Positions 17,896 through 27,523 of a DNA stretch of 64,000 nt are shown here, piece after piece. Numbering within the stretch: position 1 is the stretch's first letter; each line of letters opens with the position of its first letter. The position numbers were made by a program, and so were the translations under genes. The DNA is from Acinetobacter sp. ANC 3781 (GTDB taxonomy: Bacteria; Pseudomonadota; Gammaproteobacteria; Pseudomonadales; Moraxellaceae), in the NCBI RefSeq assembly GCF_004331285.1, contig NZ_SJOH01000009.1:79415-143414 (forward strand). The letters run 5' to 3'. Under the pieces are notes generated by a model. That model was given only the letters and a program-made list of their open reading frames with translations. It did not search any database and was not told the origin of the DNA.

Positions 17896-18315
17896 ATAAT
17901 GTCCTAATCCTGTCGTTCTTAAGCCAAGACTTTGTTGTTGTGAAATACTTCGATCATACGACAACTTTCACAATCTGTCTGTGCGATTGATTTGAGTTAT
18001 ATATGGGCACGTGGATGGTCATTTTCAATTCACGGGTTGAACATCAGGACGATTAATATTTCAGTTGCTTATTTAACAGGCACAACCAATGAAATTACCT
18101 AGCTTAAATTTAATCTCTTTCAGCAAGTTATATAAAAAATCTGGGTACCTTAATATCTGTTTCCACGAGTAAAGCAAGATTTATTTGGCTTATTCCTGCC
18201 TTAACTCAAAGTGACAGAAATTTTCAAGATGAATACATTTTGAGCACGTTTCTTGCTTGTATCTATTTGCACAAAGCGCACTATAAAATTAAGTCAAAAT
18301 TAGAAGAGGTGTCCC
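17896..18315. other. 420-base divergent intergenic region
   Basis: Lies between pepN and the small gene at 18316. It should hold both promoters. I see no RNA gene, no repeat and no clear -35/-10 pair; it is AT-rich with scattered short hairpins only. Confidence 0.6.
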
Positions 18316-18579
18316 ATGTATTTAAAAGATCATATTGTCCGTGTGGAAAACATTAAGACCATGCAAACTCTCGACGCTGCTGGAATCGATCACAAGGTAA
18401 TTGCGATGTTTATGAGCTGCGAAGGTATTCCGATGCAATCGCCCGATATTTGCGCAATTTTGAACAATTACGATGCATTAGGTAGCAAAAAAATTCCTTC
18501 AAAAAAGGTTCAGGCTTTAATCAATGCAAAACAATTAGGTCAGGAAGATGAAGCATTACCTTGCCCTGCTTCTTATTAA
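18316..18579 (+). CDS. Small hypothetical protein
   Basis: An 87-residue soluble protein of unknown function. It is helical in appearance (VENIKTMQTLDAAGIDHKVIAMFMS), with an internal CEGIPMQSPDICAILNNYDALGSKKIPSKK segment that resembles a small helix-turn-helix-like fold, but I do not assign it. GAGG lies 6 bases ahead of the ATG, supporting the start. Two Cys are near the middle and one at the end (PCPASY). It stands alone and is followed by a hairpin. Confidence 0.65.
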   Translation: MYLKDHIVRVENIKTMQTLDAAGIDHKVIAMFMSCEGIPMQSPDICAILNNYDALGSKKIPSKKVQALINAKQLGQEDEALPCPASY

Positions 18580-18610
18580 TCAAAGAATTTAAATCCTTAG
18601 ATATTTCTTA

Positions 18611-18642
18611 GGAAGGTGGAAAATTCGCTTTTCCATCTTCCC
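18611..18642 (+). terminator. Hairpin with UUCG loop
   Basis: GGAAGGTGGAAAA pairs with TTTTCCATCTTCC (one G-U type mismatch) around TTCG, 32 bases after the 87-residue gene. It is a very stable RNA hairpin, but no T tract follows, so it may stabilise the mRNA end rather than terminate. Confidence 0.55.
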
Positions 18643-18805
18643 TCATATATAAATAATAAATGCTTAGGCCATTTTAATAGCATAAAGTCAACTGTATTTT
18701 TCTGCACGCATTTATTGCTCATTCAGCGCTATTCAATCACGTTACAATAAAAGAGATGTGTATAATCATTTAGATGATTAACCAGACTTGTGATTGACTC
18801 TTTCT

Positions 18806-19969
18806 ATGCTCCTTCAAATTCTGCAAAAACAGTTAGATGAAAGTACATCATGCCCTTTGTGTCAGGCATCCATGTTCTGGATTGAAGCAGAACAATATGA
18901 TCAAGCGCTTAATTTTCATGAATGTAGTCATTGCCAGCATCGAGTTTTTCAAGACGGACGCACCAACTGTCATTGTGACAAATGTCTAGTCAATCGAAAA
19001 AAAATGCTCACCGAAACGCGTCTGCAAGAGCAACGCAAAATCAAATCAAAAAATAAAGATACGGTTGAATACCGACTGGATCAGATCAGTTTTCTAAATA
19101 AATTGTTTTTACTGAGTATTTTGGACAATCAGGTTCAGGAACACACCACGCATCATGAATATATTGATTGGGAAAGTATTAAATACAATTCGATTACCCC
19201 GAATTATTTATTTCAAAACTATCTCGTCAAGCAACTGGTAAAAGAACAAATCCTGATTGCCAAGGATTTTGCCTCCGAGGCACATCATTACTATGTCAAT
19301 GTGCGTTTGGATGGTTATTCTGAACCGAGTCTGTTTAGCATTACCCAGCAACTTAGAAACTGGTTTTATGAAAATTTAACCATGGGTGTGCCCTTTAAAA
19401 ATGCCGATGAAGTTAAAAATGTGCTTTATTTAGTGCTGTATCAGGAAATTATTCAGTTTACGCAGTTTTATTGCCGTACTTGGGGCATTCAAATTGCCGG
19501 AAATAATAGTTTTCAAACCTTTTGCTATCGCCTGATGGATTCATTGGCTGTGGGGCAAATTTATTATCTGGTGCAAACCGCATTGGAATATTTGCATCAA
19601 CAGAAAGCCCTGCAAACACGGAATGAAAACTTTATTAATACCAATTTATTAAAGAAAACCTTACAGCAATATCGTGACCGTGCCGTAACAGAAAAATGGG
19701 AAACATCCACCCTGCCTCGTCCTCACAATATTCCGTTTAGCAAGATGAGCGAAATCCTGTTTTTCCGCTTTCTGGGCTATGATGAAAGTATTTTTTTCCA
19801 GCCGATTTGGCGGATATGGAAAAAGATTGAACCACGCTTAAGCTTCTATTCACAAAAACGCTGTATGTATTGTGGTTCTAATGAGCTTACTGTCGATTAT
19901 GATGCTGAAAATTATGTGACCTTATGCTGTCGCACCTGTAAGCATCAAGACCACTATTTTACCCAATAA
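18806..19969 (+). CDS. Double zinc-ribbon protein of unknown function
   Basis: A 387-residue protein with a Cys-rich module at each end. N-terminal CPLCQ, CSHCQ, HCDKC (residues about 18-66) and C-terminal CMYCG with CCRTCKHQ could each bind zinc. The central region is largely helical (FYENLTMGVPFKNADEVKNVLYLVLYQE). It is not recognised as a named family. The ATG at 18806 is preferred over a TTG at 18794. It ends 3 bases before a possible start of the next gene and lies 57 bases before the preferred thiM start, so cotranscription with thiM is possible. The zinc modules suggest nucleic-acid or protein contact, which is inference. Confidence 0.65.
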   Translation: MLLQILQKQLDESTSCPLCQASMFWIEAEQYDQALNFHECSHCQHRVFQDGRTNCHCDKCLVNRKKMLTETRLQEQRKIKSKNKDTVEYRLDQISFLNKLFLLSILDNQVQEHTTHHEYIDWESIKYNSITPNYLFQNYLVKQLVKEQILIAKDFASEAHHYYVNVRLDGYSEPSLFSITQQLRNWFYENLTMGVPFKNADEVKNVLYLVLYQEIIQFTQFYCRTWGIQIAGNNSFQTFCYRLMDSLAVGQIYYLVQTALEYLHQQKALQTRNENFINTNLLKKTLQQYRDRAVTEKWETSTLPRPHNIPFSKMSEILFFRFLGYDESIFFQPIWRIWKKIEPRLSFYSQKRCMYCGSNELTVDYDAENYVTLCCRTCKHQDHYFTQ

Positions 19970-20026
19970 ACGGTGATCAATATGTCTAGTCTCACCAACC
20001 CTCTGTATAACTTAAGGAATAATCCT

Positions 20027-20842
20027 ATGGATCAAACTTCAACATTGGTCGGGCATATTGTTGAAGCATGGACACAGCTGCAAAAGGAGCAGCCTTTGGT
20101 GCAATGTATTACCAATAGTGTTGCAGCGAATTATACAGCCAATGTTTTGCTGGCTGCCGGTGCGTCACCTGCCATGATTGATAATCCATTCGAAGCCGAA
20201 AGTTTTACCAGTATTTCCGCTGCACTGAGCATTAATCTGGGTACACCGACCAATGAACAAATGCAGGCCATGCAAATTTCTGCACAAACGGCGCAGCGCA
20301 CTGATACACCCTGGGTACTCGATCCAGTGGGTTATGGTCCCATTTTAAAATGGCGCTCGGAGATGGTGGATGAATTACTACAAAACCATCCAACGGTTAT
20401 TCGGGGTAATGCTTCAGAAATGAGTACCCTTGCAGGCAATCAGGTGCTCTCCAAAGGAGTCGATAGCACACTGGATAGCGCAGATGTGTATAGTCAGGCA
20501 AAAGCCCTGTTAGCATATGCTGAATGTATTGCCATTTCAGGTGAATCGGATTTTATTTTAAGCAAAGAACTTGATGCCGTAATTCAGGTCAATGGTGGCT
20601 CTTATTTACAGCCAAAAGTCACCGCGACTGGCTGTGCACTCGGTGCTTTAATCGCTGCTTACTGTGCGGTAACCACACCAACGATTGCCACTATTACTGC
20701 ACACACGCATTTTGCGATTGCAGGAAAATTGGCCTTTGAAAGAGCGCAAACGGTTGGTCAGTTTAATGTTGCATTCATGGATTATATTCACAGTCTAAAT
20801 CCAGATTTAATTCAACAATATGCGGATATCAAAATACTATAA
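20027..20842 (+). CDS. thiM: Hydroxyethylthiazole kinase
   Basis: A 271-residue ribokinase-like enzyme. PLVQCITNSVAANYTANVLLAAGASPAM is the ThiM N-terminal signature, and VTATGCALGALIAA near residue 205 carries the catalytic Cys/anion-hole region. It phosphorylates 4-methyl-5-(2-hydroxyethyl)thiazole to salvage the thiazole half of thiamine. ATG 20027 has AAGGAAT upstream and gives a length close to E. coli ThiM (262). Thiamine salvage partners are not adjacent, and no TPP riboswitch was recognised. Confidence 0.93.
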   Translation: MDQTSTLVGHIVEAWTQLQKEQPLVQCITNSVAANYTANVLLAAGASPAMIDNPFEAESFTSISAALSINLGTPTNEQMQAMQISAQTAQRTDTPWVLDPVGYGPILKWRSEMVDELLQNHPTVIRGNASEMSTLAGNQVLSKGVDSTLDSADVYSQAKALLAYAECIAISGESDFILSKELDAVIQVNGGSYLQPKVTATGCALGALIAAYCAVTTPTIATITAHTHFAIAGKLAFERAQTVGQFNVAFMDYIHSLNPDLIQQYADIKIL

Positions 20843-20935
20843 ATCTAAGCCATACTTTTATCCGTATTAATGATTCCATATGGATTTTAGTTTGGGGCTG
20901 CCTGGTAAAACCGTTTTTCAGCAGGAAAATACTCA

Positions 20936-21826
20936 ATGGAACTTAGGCATTTACGTTACTTTGTGGCTCTGGCTGAAGAACTCAATTTTACCCGAGCTGC
21001 GCAAAAACTCTGTACCGTTCAACCTTCCCTCAGTCAGCAAATTAAAGATTTAGAGGAAGAAGTCGGTGTACAACTGATTGACCGCAGTGCACGCAAAATT
21101 GCTCTGACTTTAGAAGGTCAAGGTTTTTTAAAATATGCCTTGGAATCGATTAAATACGCGGAGCTTGCCGTCGCTCATGCCCGTCAAATCGCCAATCAAG
21201 GTCAGCAACAGCTATTTATTGGCGTATTGCATGTTGCGGAAATGACCATTATTCCTCAAATCATTCAGCGGGTTCGTGCTCAATTTCCACAAGTCGATCT
21301 TAAAATTAGAAGTTTATCCTGTAGCGAACAAGTCCAAGCGTTGAAAAATTCCGAACTGGATCTAATCTTTAGTCGCGTGTGTATGGATGATCCGGTTTAT
21401 AGCAGCACCATGCTATTTAGAGAAAAATTATTATGTGTTGCTCATCAAAACTATATTGCCAAGCGTAAGATTCAAGACTTAAGGCAAATTCAAAATGACG
21501 ACTTTATTGTCTGCGACCAACTGTTTTCTCCAGTTTTCTATCAGCGAATTCATGAATTCACTGAAAAAGAAAATTTAAAACTGCAATATAAATACCAAGT
21601 CACTAATGCTTTACAGCATATTAATCTTATCAATATGGGTTTGGGTTGGAGCTTTATTCCTGAATACGCACGGCAATTGCTCAACTCGAATGTACAGTCG
21701 GTTGAACTGAAACAGGACTTGCCGACTTTACCGCTATATGCCAGTTATCGAACAGATGCTGAAAATCCGGTTTTGCAATTTACCGCAAGAATCATTCAGC
21801 AATCTGTTCAAAAACAGCAAGTTTAA
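20936..21826 (+). CDS. LysR-type regulator, CatM/BenM-like
   Basis: A 296-residue LysR regulator. The DNA-binding domain reads MELRHLRYFVALAEELNFTRAAQKLCTVQPSLSQQIKDLE in order, like the BenM/CatM group that controls aromatic compound degradation in Acinetobacter. It is convergent with the FAD monooxygenase gene at 21848, with a gap of only 21 bases, which may imply a shared function but no shared promoter. The target and ligand are unknown. Confidence 0.78.
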   Translation: MELRHLRYFVALAEELNFTRAAQKLCTVQPSLSQQIKDLEEEVGVQLIDRSARKIALTLEGQGFLKYALESIKYAELAVAHARQIANQGQQQLFIGVLHVAEMTIIPQIIQRVRAQFPQVDLKIRSLSCSEQVQALKNSELDLIFSRVCMDDPVYSSTMLFREKLLCVAHQNYIAKRKIQDLRQIQNDDFIVCDQLFSPVFYQRIHEFTEKENLKLQYKYQVTNALQHINLINMGLGWSFIPEYARQLLNSNVQSVELKQDLPTLPLYASYRTDAENPVLQFTARIIQQSVQKQQV

Positions 21827-21847
21827 AAATAACTTTTAAAACCCGAA

Positions 21848-23599
21848 TTAAGCAATTTGATACTGCATTTGTTCGAGCACATGCGTTAATTTCTGGAGGG
21901 CGACTCTGTCATCATACAATGCTTGCTGATGACGCCATGCCACATAACCATCCGGTCGAACCAGCAACATGCCTGCTTCAGCAATTTCACAGGTTTTTTG
22001 CCAAATACCGTAAACATCTTTCACTTCTTGCCCAATGGTCACCACATTTAAATAAGGCAGGTCTAATTGATCCGCTGCCTTTTTCCATGCAGTACCAGAT
22101 AAACCAGTCACCAAGGTTAATTTACCATTCCCCACAATATCCAGTGTTGAAACCTTCTGGCCATTCTTGGCATTAATTAACCAGCAATGTGGGATTTTCG
22201 CTCCAGGACGTGACGTTGCCTGTAAATATAATTGCGGATCAGCGTGCCATTGTTCATCACATTCATCATCTAAAACTACGGCAGCCGACTGATAACGCTG
22301 ATTCAGTTCCACCCCTTGTGCATTAAACTCAAAGTTTTTAATGTCTAAGGCATGATTTAACTGAGTACGTAATTCAGCAGCCTCTGCTGTTGGTGCATTC
22401 AATCGATCTAATAATTGGTGTGTGGTGGCTATCCCTTGATCGAAACCAAAAACATCTTTCAGGTGTTTATAATCCATCCGAGACTGGTTGGCACGTGCCA
22501 CAATTTGCTGTCCCACCGGTACGCGTTCATCACTATAAGAGCTCAACAAATCCGCTTTTGCCCAATCTTTAATCACAAAAGCCAGTTTCCATGCCAAGTT
22601 AAATGCATCTTGAATGCAGGTATTTGAACCCAAACCACTGGATGGCGGATGACGATGTACGGCATCACCGCCACAGAAAACCCGTCCGACTGAATAATGT
22701 TTGGCAAACGCCTGATTTACATACCATGCCGATACATTTTGCACTTCAACATCTACATCATCTGTACCAATAAAAGTATGAATACGCTGAATGATCTGTT
22801 CTTCAGTATACTGCGGCTCACCTTGAGCAATATCGAAGCCCCAACCTGCAATCCAGTCATTCCATGGAGAAATGGCGCGCAACAAGCCCATACCAATTTC
22901 GCCAAAACCTGCGGCAGGATTGACAATCCAATGCAAAATGCTCGGACGATGTTGCACATATTTAGTTAAATCTGCTTTAAAACGTACATAGGTTGTACCC
23001 GCACGTGCCATCTGACCTTCAATCGGAAGACCGATTTTTTCAACGATTTTAGAGCGCGCGCCGTCCATACCCACTAGGTACTTGGCACGTACAGAATATT
23101 TGCGATTTTCCAATCGGTCTAAGAACCAGACCGTAACACCCTCCTCATCTTGTTCATGATCTAGATATTCGGTGTTATAAAATAGATTTGCACCACGCGC
23201 GACTGCATGTTTGACCAGTAGTGCTTCCATTTCTGGTTGCACCAAGTCGAATAAAGGTGAAGGACTACCCTTTACATAATCCCCATGACGTAAATCCCCT
23301 GTTCCCCACGCCTGGATACGGGCAATTTCCTCGCCAATCAGACTGGTGGTGATCATGCTTTCCCCCATGTGTTGCCATGGAGTCGCTCTGCTTTTGGCCT
23401 CTGCTTCTAAATCAAATTCACGCAATACTTCAACTGCACGCTGATTGGTGATGTGCGCACGTGGAGAATTTGCCAAACCATTAAACTGGGTATAAAAACG
23501 GACTGAAATCCCATAAGTGGCCAAGGCCAAAGCCGTCGTTGCTCCCGCTGGGCCGGTTCCAATCACCACAACATCCGTATCAAAAGGCTGATTTGACAT
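21848..23599 (-). CDS. FAD-dependent aromatic hydroxylase
   Basis: A 583-residue flavoprotein of the phenol/2,4-dichlorophenol hydroxylase (PheA/TfdB) family. Features are the GTGPAGATTALAL dinucleotide motif near residue 14, the DG motif (GMDGARSKIVEKIGL), and GGDAVHRHPPSSGLGSNTCIQDAFNLAWKL, the FAD ribose site. The C-terminal thioredoxin-like extension (ATSRPGAKIPHCWL onward) is typical. Such enzymes insert one oxygen into an aromatic ring using NAD(P)H. ATG 23599 has AAGGA at a normal distance. The substrate is not known, and no ring-cleavage genes are near. Confidence 0.82.
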   Translation of the reverse strand: MSNQPFDTDVVVIGTGPAGATTALALATYGISVRFYTQFNGLANSPRAHITNQRAVEVLREFDLEAEAKSRATPWQHMGESMITTSLIGEEIARIQAWGTGDLRHGDYVKGSPSPLFDLVQPEMEALLVKHAVARGANLFYNTEYLDHEQDEEGVTVWFLDRLENRKYSVRAKYLVGMDGARSKIVEKIGLPIEGQMARAGTTYVRFKADLTKYVQHRPSILHWIVNPAAGFGEIGMGLLRAISPWNDWIAGWGFDIAQGEPQYTEEQIIQRIHTFIGTDDVDVEVQNVSAWYVNQAFAKHYSVGRVFCGGDAVHRHPPSSGLGSNTCIQDAFNLAWKLAFVIKDWAKADLLSSYSDERVPVGQQIVARANQSRMDYKHLKDVFGFDQGIATTHQLLDRLNAPTAEAAELRTQLNHALDIKNFEFNAQGVELNQRYQSAAVVLDDECDEQWHADPQLYLQATSRPGAKIPHCWLINAKNGQKVSTLDIVGNGKLTLVTGLSGTAWKKAADQLDLPYLNVVTIGQEVKDVYGIWQKTCEIAEAGMLLVRPDGYVAWRHQQALYDDRVALQKLTHVLEQMQYQIA

Positions 23600-24397
23600 C
23601 ACATTTCCTTATTTAAATCACTTCAATGTACTCATCCAAATGCTTGGACTTACTTTTATTGAACTATAAGGAAAATGTCGAGATTATTATAAAACTATCA
23701 AAACTAACTATGGCGATATCAGCCTGAGCTATAGAAACTCAAAAGATGCTAATTTTTTAAGCGTGATGAGCACTTTGCCTATACTTTCTTTACAGAAAAT
23801 AAAAATTGAGAAATTTAAAGTAGAAGATTCAGCCAGTCTTTAGAGAATAAAATTTAATACACTTTCCGGCTTAAAAATAAACTTAATATGATTTCCAAAA
23901 TCTTTTTTAAATCCAGTTTATAAACACACGTCAAGCCTATACCATTAAAATAATCAGACACATACTGCATGAAAAAAATTAATATGTGGGGTTCAGTTAT
24001 TCCTTAAGCAACGAATGTCTGCTGGAGTTGTTTGGGGTATTACTTGGATGTATAAGAATATTTACTCTTTTGTACATCACTTTTACGCTGTTGAATCATA
24101 TCTAAAACGTATAAATATTCCTGAGATAGTTTCCTTTACGAGGGAAATTTGCGATCAGGGGCAAAATGCATATAAATTTTAGGCTGGATGATTTTAGCTA
24201 CAAACTATAAAGGAGTTTGTCGGATTCAATAATTGCTTGAAACAGCCCTAGCAGTACTGAGTCCTCTATGGCTTTTAGGATAAGCTGACAAAATATCCGC
24301 TCGGGAGCTTAATACAAAAATTGGTTTATTTTCCAAGGATAGTATCACCTCATAATTCAAATTTTTTTAGATTTATGCAAAGATAAATTAAGATGAT
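23600..24397. other. 800-base gene-poor, AT-rich region
   Basis: Between the aromatic hydroxylase and the yegH-like terminator. The only open frame I can see is a 55-codon ORF at 24015-24182 (+), listed below at low confidence. There is no RNA gene or transposase remnant that I can recognise. Confidence 0.6.
24015..24182 (+). CDS. Possible short ORF or gene remnant
   Basis: A 55-codon frame reading MSAGVVWGITWMYKN and onward to DQGQNAYKF. Its composition looks protein-like (mixed Trp, Tyr, His and charged residues), but there is no Shine-Dalgarno. It could be the decayed end of a lost gene, as the region is otherwise empty. Confidence 0.2.
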   Translation: MSAGVVWGITWMYKNIYSFVHHFYAVESYLKRINIPEIVSFTREICDQGQNAYKF

Positions 24398-24429
24398 AAA
24401 AAAACCCAACAGCACCTGTCTGTTGGGTT
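24398..24429 (-). terminator. Terminator of the TerC/CBS gene
   Basis: The stem AACCCAACAG...CTGTTGGGTT with a 7-base loop is followed by a T run when read leftward. It lies 68 bases after the stop. Confidence 0.85.
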
Positions 24430-24496
24430 ATTAAAGCGGTTTAAAAGCAAACTGCAAAGAGATTGATGATCTCTTCCGAGTATCTTCAATTACCTT

Positions 24497-26023
24497 CTAG
24501 TGACGTACAATTGAAACAGATTTAATTCGATTATCATCCAGTTCTGTCACCTCGAAGTGTACCCCCTGATACTCCAACTGAGTACCTAAACTCACTTCTC
24601 CTTGAGTTTTATCTAGAATTAGACCAGCAAGACTGATATACCCTGCATCCTCTTCAACTAAATCCAGCATGCCCAACTCTAATTCGAGCTGATACACATC
24701 CAGCATGCCGGATGCTCTCCAAGTATGCTCATCAATTTTGACTAAATCGAGCTGTTCGTCCGCATCGGGAAATTCTCCGGCAATGGCTTCAAACACATCT
24801 AGCGGAGAAATCAAACCTTGTACATTACCAAATTCATCACTGACTAAAACCAGTGAGCCTTTAGAAGTACGTAAGGTATTAATCGCATCGATTACTTTCA
24901 TTTTTTCAAAAATATAGATCGGGCGATGGCGTTTGATTAAAGCTTTAAGTTGTTCTTCATCTTCTAGTACATCTAGAAGCTCTTTGGCACGAACCACACT
25001 CAAGACCTTATCCAAGCTGCCACGACAAACCGGAAATAAGCTATGCGGTACAGCAAGCACCTGTTCACGAATTTGTTCAGGCGAATCATCAATATTTACC
25101 CAAGAAATTTGATTTCGTGGGGTCATGATTGAAGCAACAGACCTTTCTGCTAGGGTTAATACCCCGCCAATCATATAACGTTCTTCATCGGCAAAAGCTT
25201 CTTGAGCTTCAAAGTGCTGAGCACTGTCAGTGACCGTTTCCATTTTTCCGCCCATCAATTTCAAGATGGAATCTGCAGTACGGTGGCGTAATGGAATCTT
25301 TGATTCGTGCTTTGTAGTATTACGCTGAGTAAACTGATTGAAAGCTTCAATCACAATCGCAACGCCAATACCTGAGTAGATATAGCCTTTTGGAATATGG
25401 AAACCGAAACCTTCGGCAATCAAACTAATACCAATTAATAGTAAGAAGCTTAGACAAAGAATAATTACGGTCGGATGACGATTTACAAACTCAGTTAATG
25501 GTTTGGAAGCAAGTAACATTACAGCCATAGCCACAATCATCGCAACCATCATTACATAGATGTTGTCGACCATACCAATGGCGGTAATAACTGAATCTAA
25601 AGAGAATACGGCATCTAACACTACAATTTGTGCTACAACTGCTGTAAAACTTGCATAAACAACATTGGTTGTAATTTTAACTTCAGGTTTCCCTTCCATT
25701 CTTTCGTGCAATTCGCTTACTGCTTTATACAGTAGGAACAAACCACCAAATAAAAGAATAAGATCTCGACCCGAGAAAGTCCAATCAAAAACGGTAATAA
25801 GCGGTTTGGTCAAAGTGACTAACCAAGAGATGGCAAACAATAAGCCCAAGCGCATGAATAAAGCGAGGGAAAGACCCAATACACGTGCTTTATCACGTTG
25901 TTCTGGAGGAAGTTTTTCTGCCAAAATGGCAATAAAGACAAGGTTATCAATACCTAAGACAATTTCTAATACAATCAGGGTAAGTAAACCTACCCAAATT
26001 CCCGGATCTAATAAAAACTCCAT
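24497..26023 (-). CDS. yegH: TerC-family membrane protein with CBS and CorC domains
   Basis: A 508-residue three-part protein. Residues 1-230 are a TerC-like membrane domain with about seven helices ([20 protein letters not shown]; acidic DNLVF and DAVFSLDSV motifs). Residues about 285-410 are a pair of CBS domains ([35 protein letters not shown]), and residues 415-508 are a CorC/HlyC transporter-associated domain. The layout matches YegH/YoaE. TerC proteins are linked to metal (manganese) export to exoenzymes, and CBS domains sense adenosine nucleotides; the role here is inferred. Confidence 0.88.
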   Translation of the reverse strand: MEFLLDPGIWVGLLTLIVLEIVLGIDNLVFIAILAEKLPPEQRDKARVLGLSLALFMRLGLLFAISWLVTLTKPLITVFDWTFSGRDLILLFGGLFLLYKAVSELHERMEGKPEVKITTNVVYASFTAVVAQIVVLDAVFSLDSVITAIGMVDNIYVMMVAMIVAMAVMLLASKPLTEFVNRHPTVIILCLSFLLLIGISLIAEGFGFHIPKGYIYSGIGVAIVIEAFNQFTQRNTTKHESKIPLRHRTADSILKLMGGKMETVTDSAQHFEAQEAFADEERYMIGGVLTLAERSVASIMTPRNQISWVNIDDSPEQIREQVLAVPHSLFPVCRGSLDKVLSVVRAKELLDVLEDEEQLKALIKRHRPIYIFEKMKVIDAINTLRTSKGSLVLVSDEFGNVQGLISPLDVFEAIAGEFPDADEQLDLVKIDEHTWRASGMLDVYQLELELGMLDLVEEDAGYISLAGLILDKTQGEVSLGTQLEYQGVHFEVTELDDNRIKSVSIVRH

Positions 26024-26909
26024 TAGTTTATATCTCCGAGTCCATGACTTTGGTTAAAAATAAACGTAGATCTGCACGGCGACGGATCCATAAATATGCC
26101 CTGTTCAACAATAGATAAATTAATTATGCACAATCTACAAAATTTGTAATTAAATTTTTATATTTTTAATCATAAAAATACCAGTCTGTATAAAACACAC
26201 ACTCACTTTTGTGACTTATTTCATCTATTCGTCTGATTTTTTGATTTAGATCTACTGCCAGACTCAAAATTTATAACCACTCAAAATTTAAAAAATGCAA
26301 AACATGAAAATATAAGCTCTTGTTTTTATGAATTTTATTACAATATATTACTTAATATATATATTATTATGTTCAATTTATAATCTAAGCATCAGAAATT
26401 TTTTGTTAAAAAGATTCGTTTTCAAAGCTATTTTTTTCACTAAAATGACATACAGCCAAGATTTTTTTAGACTCAATAATTGATCGCTAAACTTAGATGC
26501 GCAAGCCTCTAATCCCATCAAAAAAATTACTGGATTATTTGCTATGGTCAATGTGAAAGCACTAACCTTCAATGAAACGTCGAAAACCATTGCTAATACT
26601 AATGATGAAGATGGAGATCGTCGTTTAAATTCATCATTTGATCCGCACCAAGTTAAGGTCGTGGGCATGTGTAGACTTTCATCAAGATAAAGATGGTTAC
26701 AACCTGGCCCTTCTAGACGATGATGCTTAATTTTGATTCATATAAGGAAATCTATAAATATAAGTTTCCATTGCATTAGGAAAAACTTAATATATATTAA
26801 TTAGCAATAAAAATAATTCAATATGTATTGCGAATCTAAATGGCTTTGGAATAAAATGTTCTTCAACAAAAAATTACAATTACAACAATGAATTAGGGGA
26901 GCTTTTACC
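26024..26909. other. 886-base AT-rich intergenic region
   Basis: Lies between the TerC gene and the first MarR gene. Very AT-rich, including an A/T-only run near 26340-26370. It contains a 48-codon ORF at 26544-26690 (+) that seems to be the tail of a longer frame opened after a stop near 26479, a possible decayed gene. No recognisable RNA or mobile element. Confidence 0.5.
26544..26690 (+). pseudogene. Possible remnant open frame
   Basis: 48 codons (MVNVKALTFNETSKTIANTN...), in frame with about 20 further upstream codons. No family is recognised, and no ribosome site precedes the ATG. A 96-codon frame runs antisense to it. Either may be chance in AT-rich DNA. Confidence 0.2.
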
Positions 26910-27374
26910 ATGACAAAAAAATTCAGTAAATTTTTACCTTCTATGGAAAATTTTAGTTTAGATAATTTTCCATATTATTGGATTACCCAAGTACATGCTC
27001 AATACGTCCAAAATGTCGATCACGTCTTAAAAAAATATGGTTTAGATAATTCTCGTCGACGAATTTTGCTGTCTCTAAAATTCAAACCGCATGCAAGTGT
27101 ATCTGATTTATCTGAAATGGTCGTGTCCAAGATGTCAACAACGACTAAAATTGTTTATCGTTTAAAAGATGAAGGATTAGTAGAAACCTATTCTTGTGAA
27201 GATGATGCCCGAATTACTCGTGTGGTATTAACGGATAAAGGGCAACAAATGACCCAAAAAATTAACGATTTGACTAATGTGGTTTTGGAGCAGTCTTTTG
27301 AAGGCTTAACCCCATTACAAATTGAAAAAATGATGGAAAGCCTTAAGCATATTTTCAAAAATTTAGCGCATTAA
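26910..27374 (+). CDS. MarR-family regulator, copy 1
   Basis: A 154-residue MarR/SlyA-type regulator. The winged helix-turn-helix occupies residues about 50-110 (LLSLKFKPHASVSDLSEMVVSKMSTTTKIVYRLKDEGLVE, with the wing ETYSCEDDARITRVVLTDKG), and helices 1 and 5-6 form the dimer interface. AGGGGAG is upstream. It is a tandem partner of the gene at 27524, sharing 140 of 154 residues. No target gene is adjacent, and an 886-base AT-rich gap precedes it. The pair may regulate each other or an unlinked gene. Confidence 0.88.
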   Translation: MTKKFSKFLPSMENFSLDNFPYYWITQVHAQYVQNVDHVLKKYGLDNSRRRILLSLKFKPHASVSDLSEMVVSKMSTTTKIVYRLKDEGLVETYSCEDDARITRVVLTDKGQQMTQKINDLTNVVLEQSFEGLTPLQIEKMMESLKHIFKNLAH

Positions 27375-27523
27375 TTTAATTTTAATCTAAAAAACTTAAG
27401 GGGGAGTAACGCTCTTTACTTTAACTAAAACATCTTTTGACAGGCAGTTTTAGTCAAAAAATTTAAAAAATACCGTTACAATAATAAAATACAATTACAA
27501 CAATTAAAAAAAGGATAACCCTC

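Noticed and set aside
17896..17964. Longer pepN start
   Set aside because: It adds residues with no family match, and the ribosome site lies at the shorter start.
26378..26668. 96-codon minus-strand frame
   Set aside because: AT-rich DNA, no ribosome site, and no recognisable fold; it may simply be the complement of the remnant frame.
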